A DNA stretch of 64,000 nucleotides from Notospermus geniculatus (GCA_002633025.1 NMRB01002003.1:69288-133287); one strand, 5' to 3'; shown: positions 27,371 through 38,708, counted from the stretch's first letter. Notes: generated by a model not told the origin, from the sequence alone. Program-made: numbers and translations.

Positions 27371-29939
27371 TTAACGCGATGTACGACTTAAGAAATAAAG
27401 GAATAAAACACCTGTCGTGGGTGCATCGACCCACCTTATATGTCTCGCTTCTATTTGCTTTTGGACCCCTCCTCCCAAAGCTACGAGACCATTTATATCT
27501 TGCAGATTTGCACGTGACACCCTGCGGCTGTTTTTCGTTTGTATCTTAACCAATGACTTGTATGAAATATCATTGCTGTATGCATTGTGGTATATCAAGT
27601 CCGGTGGTGGGATGCAGCGACTGAGCGAAAATGAAAATGGTGCTCAGGTAAGGGATAAAATCAACACAGTGAACATCTGTGTTGATGTGGTCCTGCTCTC
27701 CGCAACCAATGATTTTTTTTCAGGATTGGCCAGAAATTGCATCACAGGTTTTTCGCCTGTGGTTACCCCTGCAAATAATGATCCTGCATCTGCCTCGAGC
27801 TGTCAGTTTCTTTTCCATTTTCGAAATATTGAATTGAGACATAAGATTCCACTGATATGGCTGACATTCAAGTCACTAAGATCACAGGTTTCAATGGGAC
27901 ATTGAAGAGAGTCCTTTGACCGCTGTCGTTCAGTACATCCAGTTGTATTACCAGAGGGTAACTTGTAAGTTGCACAATTTCTTTTTGTAGGAGAGAAAGT
28001 TTGTTGGTGGGTCGCAACAAATCTCGGAAAAAATAGCCGAAATTCTGGGTGACCGGGTGAAGCTATCGAATCCGGTGGTGAAGATTGATCAAACTGGAAA
28101 GGAGGCGGTGATTACAACTGAACAAGGACAAAAATATGTTGTAAGTTCTCTATTGCAATCTCGGTGACATAGTCAGATTCCTTTTTATACCCTAAACACT
28201 TTTGCTGAAACCATGTCATTGTTTCAGGCACCTCACGTGATAAGTGCTGTACCGATAGCTCTCCTCAATAAGATCCAATTCCGCCCATCTCTGCCGGCTG
28301 CTAAGATCCAGCTGTATCTATGCGCATGCCGATGGGTTGCGTCATCAAGACACACATGTTTTATGAGAAGCAGCATTGGAAGGAAAAAGGTTTGTATTTG
28401 TTAGATTTCCCACGCCCTTTTTCTAATCGTTATTAGTTTTCCCTCCGATAGCTTCCTCAGCTTTGATCTGAGGTGTTGAATTTCTCACCACCAGATTTTT
28501 GGCGTGTCAGCTAAACGTGGCTTTAGGATGGTAACATAATGTACAGTTGACTCTGATGGTTACATATATCAATTGTAACATTTCTGGTTTAGGCTTCAGT
28601 GGAATAATGTCCTCCACGTCTGGCCCAGTCGCTCTCTGTTACAATGACACGAAACCCGATGGTTCATTTCCTTGCATCATGGGATTCGTTTTGTCCGACA
28701 AATCACGGGAGTTTGTATCACTGTCAAAGGATGAGAGGTAAGAAATGAAAACAACCATTTCTCAGCCTCTCAACAATAAACGGTGAGTTTTTGAGAGTTT
28801 TTGGACAAGAAGTTTCCACACCAAAGTTTATTGAGAATGTCATGATTTCAGGAAACGTCGACTGACTGATCACTATGCAAAGATGTTCAAGATGGAGGAG
28901 ATGCGCCATCCAGTTGGATACGAGGAAATGAACTGGATGGAAGAAGAGTACAGCGGGGGATGTTATGTTGGTGTTATGCCGCCTGGTATTCTCACCACGT
29001 TTGGACCGTAAGTAGCTTGAATTTGATGGCAGTTTCTGTGCAAGAGATGTATCCTTGAATTGGGTATAAGAATGAACATCTTTATGGGAGAGAGGGCACC
29101 ATGTATGTCGTCCCATTTCCTATCTGTACAGGTTTTATTCCCAAAAAGGTGTCTTCATATCTCCTCCCATTTCAGAATGTTGAGAGAACCTGTAGGGAAC
29201 GTGCATTTTGCCGGGACAGAAACAGCCTCGGTCTGGGCAGGATACATGGATGGTGCGGTACAAGCTGGAGAAAGGGCAGCCAGAGAGGTAAAAACAGGGT
29301 CTATACATCAGCCTTGTGTCCTTTGGTCAAAGTGAAACCTCTGCCTTGTGTGGATGGAGTGTTACCTTTGTCTTCAATGGGTAGAGTGTGTGGATTCCTT
29401 TCTGGTGCTGAACCTTTTGTAGAGTACTATGGCCAGCAAAATGGGTCCAGATCGCAAACGGCTCCAAACATTCAGGAATTTCTACATAGACGCTTGTGAT
29501 CCATCCTCCTTTCTTTCCTAGATCCTCCACAAACTTGGCCGCATCTCCTTGGAAGAAGTCTGGCAAGAGGAGCCACCTTCCGTCGATGTCCCACCTACAC
29601 CCATCACCGAACTTGCCATGATGAAGTTCTTGCCGTCTGTGGGTGCCAATGTTAAGTTCTTCAGTGTTATACTGGGGTCTTTTTCTGTGTGGCTTTTCCT
29701 CAAGTTCTTTGATGTCACTTTCAAAGGCTTCTGGTAAAAATCTTTACTGATGTAATACCGGTACTTCTGATATTGTTTTGTGTCTTTAGGCACCTGCATT
29801 GTCAGGGTCTAGCTCTGTACCCTATCCTACAATGATATAATGTGCTAGCTAGCTTTGAGTATCTTAAGATGGCCTCTTCCGTACTTACCAGGGGCAATAA
29901 TGCTTTGGCTTCGGCGCTGACAGAAAATCAAAATATACA

Positions 29940-30063
29940 GGGTCGTATTCATAAAGCGGTTCTATCGTTAGAATTGTCTTAGGCCGGTTCCAAGTGAGGT
30001 GGTTGACCATACTTGAAACCGGCCTACGGTTCTAATGACAGAACCGCTTTATGAATACGACCC
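29940..30063. mobile_element. 124-bp palindromic MITE, copy 1 only
   Basis: TIRs GGGTCGTATTCATAAAGCGG and CCGCTTTATGAATACGACCC are exact complements. Inner arms also pair (GGCCGGTTCCAAG with the reverse of ACTTGAAACCGGCC). It lies 3' of MAO copy 1 and is missing at the equivalent site of copy 2. Confidence 0.85.
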
Positions 30064-30192
30064 AAAATGTGCTAGTTATCGTAATGTGATTTTGTACAGG
30101 AACTATGAACATAAAACATTCATGGCCTGTCCAGTTCTTATATTTTATATAGTATTATGTTTGCATTTTGTCTATATTTCAATGAATAATTG

Positions 30193-30740
30193 TTTGCCAG
30201 AGAACCTCTTTCAACTCACAGGGAATCTATTGGCCGAATAAGGCAGACTAAGTCTTTATATGAGTAAAGGTTCCATGTCAGTTTCTCATTGAAAGGATTA
30301 GTATTGTTCAGGTCCTGCCACTGATTGGCAGTTGAGTTAAGTCCTATGTAATTGTGGTTACATAGGCTTTCACAATCACAGGAACACAGGTGCCATGTTA
30401 GTTTCTCATCAGTCCAGTACTGCTATTGGTTGGTAATTTAATTCTTTGCTAATTGTGGTTACATAAGCATGTGCATGGGTAGAGTGTAGGGTTCTTTTAC
30501 TGAACACAAGATGCTTGGATTTGGAGCACTAAGTTTTCTATTTTAATTTTCCTTTTTTCTTCCAAGAAAAAGATGCAATTTTACTGAAGCAGTCTCTGAT
30601 CAGATTTCAAGTGTTATTTGAGAAGCTTTAGGCCTCCCATCAGCCATGCCAACTTACTGAAGTACAGTAGGCGTAGAGATCACACAGGAAGGCTTGACAT
30701 GCTTGAAGGAAGTCTTTGAGGGTGGAATGACAAAAGGGTT
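30193..30740. mobile_element. About 550-bp repeat between 68-bp direct repeats
   Basis: The 68-bp sequence ending ATTTCAATGAATAATTG occurs before (about 30125-30192) and after (about 30741-30809) the insert; copy 2 has it once (38083-38152). The insert is related to 45700-46190 in a PIX intron (shared CAGAGAACCTCTTTCAACTC and GTGCATGGGTAGAGTGTAGG). Confidence 0.7.
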
Positions 30741-30950
30741 GCCTGTCCAGTTCTTATATTTTATATAATATTATGCTTGCATTTATTGTCTATATTTTAA
30801 TGAATAATTGTGATATCTTCCACATCTTAATTAGCACGATCTATTTCCAAGAAGAATAACGATAGCCTACCGGTGTGTTTTTGTCATACTCAATATAAAT
30901 TCTTTTGAACAATTCTACACTTGTTTCTTGTTTCTTTTAGTCACCTCTTT

Positions 30951-31622
30951 GGTTTTGGCACAGAAAGTCGTTTCAGATGTGACATTGAATTGTCCTCGGG
31001 CTTTTGATAAAAAACAACAGTAAATATCAGTTACGAAATATTTGCCAATGAATTGGGGGACCGAGTCGGTGTCATCACCAGAACTCTCGAAAAAAGGATG
31101 TGAAGATTTGATATTTATTAATCACATGGCAAAAACAGCCCATTTTCCACCACAGCATGCCAAATAAGCATGCTGCCTACTTTGTTTACCAACTGTCAAT
31201 TATGTCTTCACAGATGATTGACAGCTGCAGGAAGGCGTTGCCGTCAGCTGCTGCCGTCTGCTGGAAAGTGAAGTAACTACAAAATGTGTGGTTATATTAC
31301 TGTTGTAACACTTCATTGTTTGAATTATGGTAAATAAAGGAAAAACAGACAACGGAGAGTGATTTTTAGGGTGTTTTATCAATTTTTATCTCACCCAGGG
31401 AACTCATTTCCAAATATTTAGCAAACCTGGGTCATTCAATTTATCAACGATTAGCGAAATTGTTACCTTGGCTGTACAATTTCCCGTATCAAAATCGCAT
31501 GAAACATGCATGACATGTCATTCATGTCATTGGTTTTGGCACAGAAAGTCGTTTCAGATGTGGCATTGAATTGTCCTCGGGCTTTTGATAAAAAACAACA
31601 GTAAATATCAGTTACGAAATAT
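30951..31622. repeat. Local 95-bp duplication in unit 1
   Basis: The segment starting TTTGGTTTTGGCACAGAAAG at about 30951-31046 is repeated at about 31529-31622 with one or two changes. Unit 2 carries it once (about 38295-38388). CATGACATGT-type palindromic words flank the second copy. Confidence 0.7.
31329..31340 (+). other. Candidate MAO copy 1 poly(A) signal
   Basis: AATAAA in GGTAAATAAAGG, at the position matching the copy 2 signal near 38703. Confidence 0.35.
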
Positions 31623-32073
31623 TTGACATGTCATGCATGTCATGATGTGAAAGACATGAAATGTGAAAGAAAGACACACATCAACATGAACTAGGAAAAG
31701 CATAGGCCCTAGGCCCTAACACAAACAAATACTTTTGTCCCTTTTCATGTAGTCAATGACAATGTTCATCAGCAGATCAGATTGCTTCCAGCTTCCCCGC
31801 AAAAGTGAGCTGGGAATAGCTGCATACACACGATGACGATAGGCCTACATAGTCCATCCATTTGAAAAAAAATGACCTAATTTGGGCACTTTTTTAGAGT
31901 TTAATTTGAGCACCTTGCCAAATTATTTCCCCTTTAAACGGTGCAATCAGTATGTAAATAAATTGAGAGGTCTGACACCATGACACAGATTTAGCCTAGG
32001 CCTAAAACAAAATATAATCATGTACCAATAATTATTATTTCATTTCAGTTAGAACTGTGAAAGACTAAATCAT

Positions 32074-32091
32074 ATGGAGCATACGCTCTGA
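32074..32091 (+). promoter_or_regulatory. Short uORF upstream of MAO copy 2
   Basis: Five-codon uORF (MEHTL) identical to that of copy 1. It lies in the same spliced leader exon; an acceptor TTTCATTTCAG precedes it at 32048. Confidence 0.5.
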
Positions 32092-32102
32092 AAAAACCAA
32101 AG

Positions 32103-35100
32103 ATGGAGCTTGATACAGCTGACACCAGTGACCAGGAGAGAGCTGATGTTGTCATTATTGGAGCTGGCATCAGTGGTAAATATAACAGTCACCTTCTTCA
32201 GAGTTCCCAGCCCCCATATCTTCATCTTTTGACTAAGATTGCGGTCATGTCGATAGGTCTCCTGTTGAATTCATTCCCTTTTACTCTATGGAGGACAAGG
32301 AAGAGATGGCAAGGAGAGTTTGAGAGAAGAAGCTAACCAGGAAATCCTTTTTCAGGGTTGTGTGCTGCTAAACTTCTGAAGGAAGAAGGACTTGATGTTA
32401 TTGTATTGGAAGCAAGGGAGCGAGTTGGAGGAAGAACATACACAGTGAGGGTAAATACATGAGCAGAAAATGATTGTTTTATAATAAACAGCAGAGTAAA
32501 TATTCTGGGGCAAATAGCTGTTGTTTAGTTCTACCTTGGAGGAAAATTCCTTCAAGGTTCTACATTGTCCCAGAATCTCATGTCAGTTCCTGTGCTTTTC
32601 ATTACTTTCTTTACAATGTTGTCACTACTTCATGAAAATGAACTTGTCTTTCAGGATCCGTCTTTTGGGTATGCAGACTTCGGTGGTGCATATGTTGGAC
32701 CCACCCAGGACCGGATCATACGACTCGCTAAAGAGTTGAAGATCAAAATGTACAAAGTGGATGATAATGGGAAGACTGTTGTGAATACTTGTGTGAGTTC
32801 TTCTACTCTTGTTCTTTCTGTCACCAGTTTTGTTCAGCGGTTCTGAATCTTTGAACTTATGTTTGGAGCAACCCTAGATGAGGTTCTTCATTTGCTCTTG
32901 CATAGAAACATTGTCAGGTGCACAGGCCCGGACAAAGAGCGTGGACTTTCTGATACACTGACTACCTTTTCTGATTTCCAGGCTGGTTGGTCCACGGTAC
33001 AGGGTACCATTCCTAAAATCTACAATCCCATTGTAATGCTTGACTTCTCCAACACTATTAGGACATTAGATGCATTTGCTAAACAGGTAGAGACTATGAA
33101 GTCATTGTTTCTTATTGAATCAGATGTCTCAACACTTAGGTCTCAACTGTCGCCTGGGCAGTGCCACAATTATACGCCTTCATGGCGAGATGGGGAAGGG
33201 ACAGAAGCTGTTTGGCTAAAGAAAAATAAGTAACCCAAATAGGGTACATGGAAATACATATAGCACATTCTGTGTTGTGTATTTCTGATGCAGTGTACGT
33301 GTACTTAAATGTTTAACTAGCATGGTCTGTTTGAAGTCATCGTAGTGTCCACCTGTGGCGGAAGACCACCTCCTGAAAATATAATTCTAAACCAGGAGGC
33401 CTCGTTTCATCAAAGTGTTAATTTGAGTATTTGACTTTTGTAGGTTCCTCTTGAAGCACCATGGGATGCGCCACGAGCAAAGGAATGGGACTCCATGACG
33501 GTGGCACAGTTTGCAGAACAGTTTTGCTGGACAAAGTATGTGACATAAAGTATGATTCACCCTAACTTCAACATGTGCAAAGTGCCAGGCCTGTGCAACA
33601 AACACCACAAGTGAACGCAATGATTAAACCACAAACCACAGCCATTCTCTAACACTGCGATACCCCTTACATTTATGTAGGCCTACATCTCCTATATCAA
33701 ACCTACATTAGGTCTAGAAATTGAATATCAGGTGAGCGCCAGGCCCATGGGCTTCTTGTTAGTTGACTGATCACAATCTTGGATTTGCTATAGGCTCATG
33801 GAAAGTAAACCAAGTTTCCCTAACATCTAGATAACTGCGACATGGATTATTTACCACTGATCTGTGCACATTTCCAAGCTTGGCACTTTGCCCGTGTTGA
33901 AGTTGGGGTGAATTATACTTTACATCTCTGGAAACAATCCAAAACTAATTTGCTATCAGAGTTGGGGTTCTTTGGTATTAGTCTCAGTTCCCTCTTGCAG
34001 TTGATTTGGTATGAAAAGCATATGTTCCGGTACAAGGCTGACAACATTTTGGTTGTTTTTGTGTCACTGGAGATTGAAACATTTCTTTTTAAGGCCTGGG
34101 GCCATATTTATGAAGCCTTCGCAACTTTGCGTTCACACAAATCTATTGTTTGGCTGCACATGCCCTATTGTTCACTAACTGCCTTACAATAAATTTGCGC
34201 GAACGGAAAGTTGCGAAGGCTTCATAAATATGGCCCCTGGTTCTCTGCTTGCAGAGCTCTAAACAACTCTGCTGTTCCCTCTTGCACGTCTTTCATCTCG
34301 GCCGCTTAATGTTACCGTTACCGTTTCCTGTTCCATGTCTATGCCACCTGTACATGTAATTTCTTACAGAATGGCAAAAGAGGACCTTTCATTGCTTACT
34401 AAGGGGATATTGACCTCAGGAGCACATGAAGTCTCCTTGCTTTACCTCTTGTGGTTTTTGCACAGTGGTGGCAGTTACGAAAGGCTGCTTTTCACAGAGA
34501 ATGGTGCACAGGTAAAGACATTGGACTCTATCTCTAGCTTCCCGCTTTCCAGATTCACTAAAGACCTGGTCACATTCATGCACCAATCTCTAAATTGCTG
34601 TGAACCTTGGGAAGCCTCCTTTCTCTGTTTTCTATGGGCACTCCGTGCCGGCAGTGGACCCATTCTGCAACATGTGGAAAATGGCTGCTTGGTACATACA
34701 TAAATTCATCCAGATTCTAAGTTGATCCTATCGTGTAGGCGAACTACCTGACCCTCGTTTTAGAGTTTGAATAGACAAATTCCAAGTTCTGCGCACTTCC
34801 GCCGAAATAGCAACAAGAACCTCAATCTGAAACCAGGTGACGTGACGCAATCCGTGATTCAGCAATGGTCAAGTCTGACGTAACGTCGTCCACGTCACTG
34901 TCGTGGGGGTTCTCTGCGTCACGTCATTCAGTTTCAGACCGAGGTTCTTGTTGCTATTTCGGCGGAAGTGCGCAGATCTTTCCCGTTTACGTCAATTTGG
35001 GATTTGTCTATTGGTGGGTGGGTGTATCCTAAGCCTTGCTTGCCGCACTAACCACCTGCTTGGACAGCCAGATTGTCCTGCGTTGTGTTCATCACTCTAG

Positions 35101-37504
35101 TTTTCCTTCTCCACCCGTAGTCATTTCCTCGGCTTCTAAATATCTTCCCTGATCTTGCCTCTCTGGATTCTCACATTTTCTGTCGTCTTCATTCAATTTT
35201 CTCAGGTCAAGCTGCATGATTTATATCTTGCAGATTTGCACGCGACACCGTGCGGTTGTTTTTCTTTTGCGTCTTAGCCAATGACTTGCATGAAATATCT
35301 TTGCTGTATGCATTGTGGTATATCAAGTCTGGTGGTGGGGTGCAGCGACTGAGCGAAACTGAAAATGGTGCTCAGGTAAGGGATAAAAATCAACACAGTG
35401 AAAATCTCAGATATGGATCCTTGGGGGTCCAGTGTCCTGCTCTCGGCAACCAATGATTTTTCTTCAGGATTGACCAGAAATCGGGTCACAGATTTTTCGC
35501 CTGTGGTTACCCCTGCAAATAATGATCCTGCATCTGCCTCTGCCTGCTTCTTTTCCATTTTCGAAATATGGAATTGAGACATCAGATTCCACTGATATGG
35601 CTGACATTCAAGTCACTAAGATCACAGGTTTCAATGGGACATTGAAGAGAGTCCTTTGACCAGTTGTATTACCAGAGGGTAACTTAAGTTGCACCACAAT
35701 TTCTTTTTGTAGGAGAGAAAGTTTGTTGGTGGGTCGCAACAAATCTCGGAAAAAATAGCTGAGATTCTGGGTGACCGGGTGAAGCTGTCGAATCCAGTGG
35801 TGAAGATTGATCAAACTGGAGACGAAGCTGTGATAACAACCGAACACGGACAAAAATATGTTGTAAGTTCTCTATTGCAATCTCTGTGACATAGTCAGAT
35901 TCCTTTTTATACCCTAAACACTTTTGCTGAAACCATGTCATTGTTTCAGGCACCTCACGTGATAAGTGCTGTACCGATAGCTCTCCTCAATAAGATCCAA
36001 TTCCGCCCATCTCTGCCGGCTGCTAAGCTCCACCTCTCTATGCGCATGCCGATGGGTTGCGTCATCAAGACACACATGTATTATGAGAAGCAGCATTGGA
36101 AGGAAAAAGGTTTGTACTTAATGGTATTTGTTAGATTTCCCACGCCCTTTTTCTAATCGCTATGAGTTCTCCCTCCTCAGCTGTGTTCTGAGGTGTTGAG
36201 TTTTTCACCACCCGATATTTGGAGAGTTGGGTCAGTTTCCACTTGAACTGGTCAAAAGAGCTGATGACCAATGGAAAAAGTTTATAAGACAATCAGTTTG
36301 TCTGATTGAAGGGCTTGCTTGGAATGGGCAGCCACCGAGTGATCGTTGAGATCCGCTAAGTAACTTAGAATGGTAAAATTGGATGGTAAAATTTGAATGT
36401 GCAGTTTAACTCGGATGGTAATATCAATTGTAGCATTCCTTGTTTAGGCTTCAGTGGAATAATGACCTCCACGTCTGGCCCAGTCGGCGTCTGTTACAAT
36501 GACACGAAACCGGATGGTTCATTTCCTTGCATCATGGGATTCATTTTGTCCGACAAATCACGGGAGTTTGTATCGCTGTCAAAGGATGAGAGGTAAGAAA
36601 TGAAAACAACCATTTCTAGGCCTCTCAACAATAAACGGTGAAAAGAGTTTTTGGACAAGAAGTTTCCACACCAAAGTTTATTGAGAATGTCATGATTTCA
36701 GGAAACGTCGACTGACTGATCACTATGCAAAGATGTTCAAAATGGAGGAGATGCGCCATCCAGTCGGATACGAAGAAATGAACTGGATGGAAGAAGAGTA
36801 CAGTGGGGGATGTTATGTTGGTGTTATGCCGCCTGGTATTCTCACCACGTTTGGACCGTAAGTAGCTTGAATTTGATGGCAGTTTCTGTGCAAGAGATGT
36901 ATCCTTGAATTGGGTATAAGAATGAACATCTTTATGCGAGAGAGGGCACCCTGTACGTCGTCCCATTTCCTATCTGTACAAGTTTTATTCCGAGAGAAGG
37001 TGTCTTCATATCTCCTCCCATTTCAGAATGTTGAGAGAACCTGTCGGCAACGTGCATTTTGCCGGGACAGAAACAGCCTCGGTCTGGGCAGGATACATGG
37101 ATGGTGCGGTACAAGCTGGAGAAAGGGCAGCCAGAGAGGTAAAAAACTGGGTCTATACATCAGCCTTGTGTCCTTTGATTGGAGTGAAACCCCTTGTGTG
37201 GGTGGAGTGTAACTTCTGTCTTGTACGTTGCAAAACATTCAGGAATTTCTACATAGACTCTTGTGACCCGTCCTCCTTTCTTTCTCAGATTCTTCACAAA
37301 CTTGGCCGCATCTCCTTGGAAGAAGTCTGGCAAGAGGAGCCACCATCCGTCGATGTCCCACATACACCCATTGCCGAACTTGCCATCGAGAAGTTCTTGC
37401 CGTCTGTTGGTGCCAATGTTAAATTCTTCAGTGTTATACTGGGGTCTTTTTCTGTGTGGCTCTTCCTCAAGTTCTTTGATGTCACTTTCAAAGGCTTCTG
37501 GTAA
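32103..37504 (+). CDS. Monoamine oxidase (FAD, tail-anchored), intact copy 2
   Basis: Flavin amine oxidase that oxidatively deaminates biogenic amines at the outer mitochondrial membrane. Exons: 32103-32175, 32356-32450, 32655-32792, 32982-33086, 33444-33535, then either 34370-34511 (6a) or 35234-35375 (6b), 35713-35862, 35950-36109, 36448-36592, 36702-36857, 37027-37138, 37289-37504; 527 aa by either choice, the length of human MAO-A. Near the N-terminus [17 protein letters not shown] is the dinucleotide-binding motif. [15 protein letters not shown] follows. SGGCY carries the cysteine that binds FAD covalently in [23 protein letters not shown] is the C-terminal FAD site. A hydrophobic helix ([18 protein letters not shown]) ends the protein, as in tail-anchored MAO. 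Exons 6a and 6b are same-phase alternatives. Confidence 0.95.
34098..34237. mobile_element. 140-bp palindromic MITE upstream of exon 6a, copy 2 only
   Basis: TIRs GGGGCCATATTTATGAAGCC and GGCTTCATAAATATGGCCCC. The arms are about 37 bp with one mismatch. The equivalent region of copy 1 lacks it. Confidence 0.85.
34370..34511 (+). other. MAO alternative exon 6a
   Basis: 142 nt, entered in phase 2 after TGGACAAA and left in phase 0. It encodes 47 residues starting [12 protein letters not shown] and ending FTENGAQ, aligned without gaps to the vertebrate MAO segment ending in the active-site Gln (Q206 in MAO-B). Acceptor TTTCTTACAG, donor GTAAAGAC. Confidence 0.85.
34772..35010. mobile_element. 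MITE family A, copy 1 of 3
   Basis: About 239 bp with ends TAGACAAATTCCAAGTTCTG and TTTGGGATTTGTCTA. The inverted arms contain GCGCACTTCCGCCGAAAT and its complement. The same family occurs at 43487-43732 and 54044-54287. It lies between exons 6a and 6b, in copy 2 only. Confidence 0.8.
35234..35375 (+). other. MAO alternative exon 6b
   Basis: 142 nt, same phases and same 47-residue length as 6a; begins [12 protein letters not shown] and ends SETENGAQ. Acceptor TATATCTTGCAG, donor GTAAGGG. 6a and 6b share HE.SLLY.LW and SGG but differ at several cavity positions. The equivalent exon in copy 1 (27506-27647) is intact. Confidence 0.88.
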
Positions 37505-37638
37505 AAAATCTTGACTGATGTACATGTACTTCTGACATTGTTTTTGTGTCTTTAGGCACCTGTCTTGTCAGGGTCTAGCTCTGTACGCTATCCTATAAAT
37601 GATATAATGTGCTAGTTATCGCAATGTGATTTTGAACA

Positions 37639-38049
37639 CAGACCTGCCAAGTCTCATGCATTTTGCGGGAGACTCACGCATTTACACCTGTTCTCCCGCG
37701 AGTTGTGTGTAATCTCACACATTTCCCCAAAAGTGAAGCTCTTCAGAAAAATTGTTCCCCTGTTTCACAAACTGCGTTTTCCAACCGCTTTGCTGACTAT
37801 CGTCTCTGCTCAGGCAACGCTCGCAACATCTGCAGTTTGATTCTGTAATCAGTGTTTTACTGCCATCTGACCAATCGCCGCCCTTTGCTGAACATGCTGA
37901 AGGACATTATGCGCCGTGTGGTTTTGTGCAAATCTTTGAAAGTTGATCACGTTTCAGATGCTCAAGCAAGGCAACCTCAAAATGGCCCATTCTCCAGCAA
38001 AATCTTGCCCAAACTCCAGCAAGGTATCGGAACACCCTTGGTAGGTCTG
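37639..38049. mobile_element. 411-bp TIR element 3' of MAO copy 2
   Basis: Ends CAGACCTGCCAAG and CTTGGTAGGTCTG are inverted repeats with one mismatch. Near the left end are repeated CTCACGCATTT words. Absent at the copy 1 site. Possibly hAT-like; no clear target duplication. Confidence 0.65.
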
Positions 38050-38702
38050 TACATCATGAGTACATGAACAATAAAACATTCATGGCTTGTCCAGTTCTTA
38101 TATTTTATATAGTATTATGCTTGTATTTTGTCTATATTTCAATGAATAATTGTGATATCTTCCACATCTTAAATAGTATGATCTATTTCCAAGAATAATG
38201 ATAGGCTACCGGTGAATTTGTCATACTCAATATAAAATATAAATTCTTTTGAACAATTTTACACTTGTTTCTTGTTTCTTTTAGTCGTCTCTTTGGTTTT
38301 GGCACAGGAAGTCGCTTCAGATGTGACGTTAAGTTGTTCTCAGGCTTTTGATAAAAAACAACAGTAAATATCAGTTACGAAATATTTGTCAATAATTGGG
38401 GGGACCGAGTCGGTGTCTTCACCAGAACTCTCCAAAAAGAATGTGAAGATTTGATATTTATTAATCACATGGCAAAAACAGCCCATTTTCCACCACAGCA
38501 TGCCAAATAAGCATGCTGCCTACTTTGTTTACCAACTGTCAATTATGTCTTCACAGATGATTGACAGCTGCAGGAAGGCGTTGACTCAGCTGATGACTCA
38601 CCGTCAGCTGCTGCCGTCTGCTGGAAAGTGAAGTAACTACAAAATGTGTGGTTATATTACTGTTGTAACACTTATCTTTTATTCATTGTTCGAATTATGA
38701 TA

Positions 38703-38708
38703 AATAAA
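38703..38708 (+). other. Candidate MAO copy 2 poly(A) signal
   Basis: AATAAA about 1.2 kb after the stop. An earlier AATAAA at about 38069 is an alternative. Confidence 0.35.

Larger units (their letters stand above)
23673..29737 (+). pseudogene. Monoamine oxidase copy 1, probably inactivated
   Basis: Exons matching copy 2: 23673-23745, 23925-24019, 24191-24328, 24490-24594, 24981-25072, 25908-26007 (shortened 6a), 27506-27647 (6b), 27991-28140, 28228-28389, 28593-28737, 28852-29007, 29176-29287, 29522-29737. The exon at 28228-28389 is 162 nt against 160 nt in copy 2. The two extra bases in the CAGCTGTATC region shift the frame, and a TAA is reached five codons into the next exon, before the covalent FAD cysteine (SGGCY). 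The other exons are open. A 652-bp element sits 4 nt inside the 5' splice site after 25072. Exon 6a has lost its first 14 codons to a G run. Exon 6b is intact. A base-calling or assembly error at the 2-nt site cannot be excluded. Confidence 0.65.
23508..31823. repeat. Tandem segmental duplication, unit 1
   Basis: From CACCATGACACAGATTTAGCC near 23511 to the AAAAGTGAGCTGGGAATAGCT region near 31820, this block matches 31976-38985 through exons, introns and downstream DNA. The match is interrupted by element insertions private to one unit. The units are separated by about 150 bp. All 12 MAO exon positions correspond. Confidence 0.85.
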
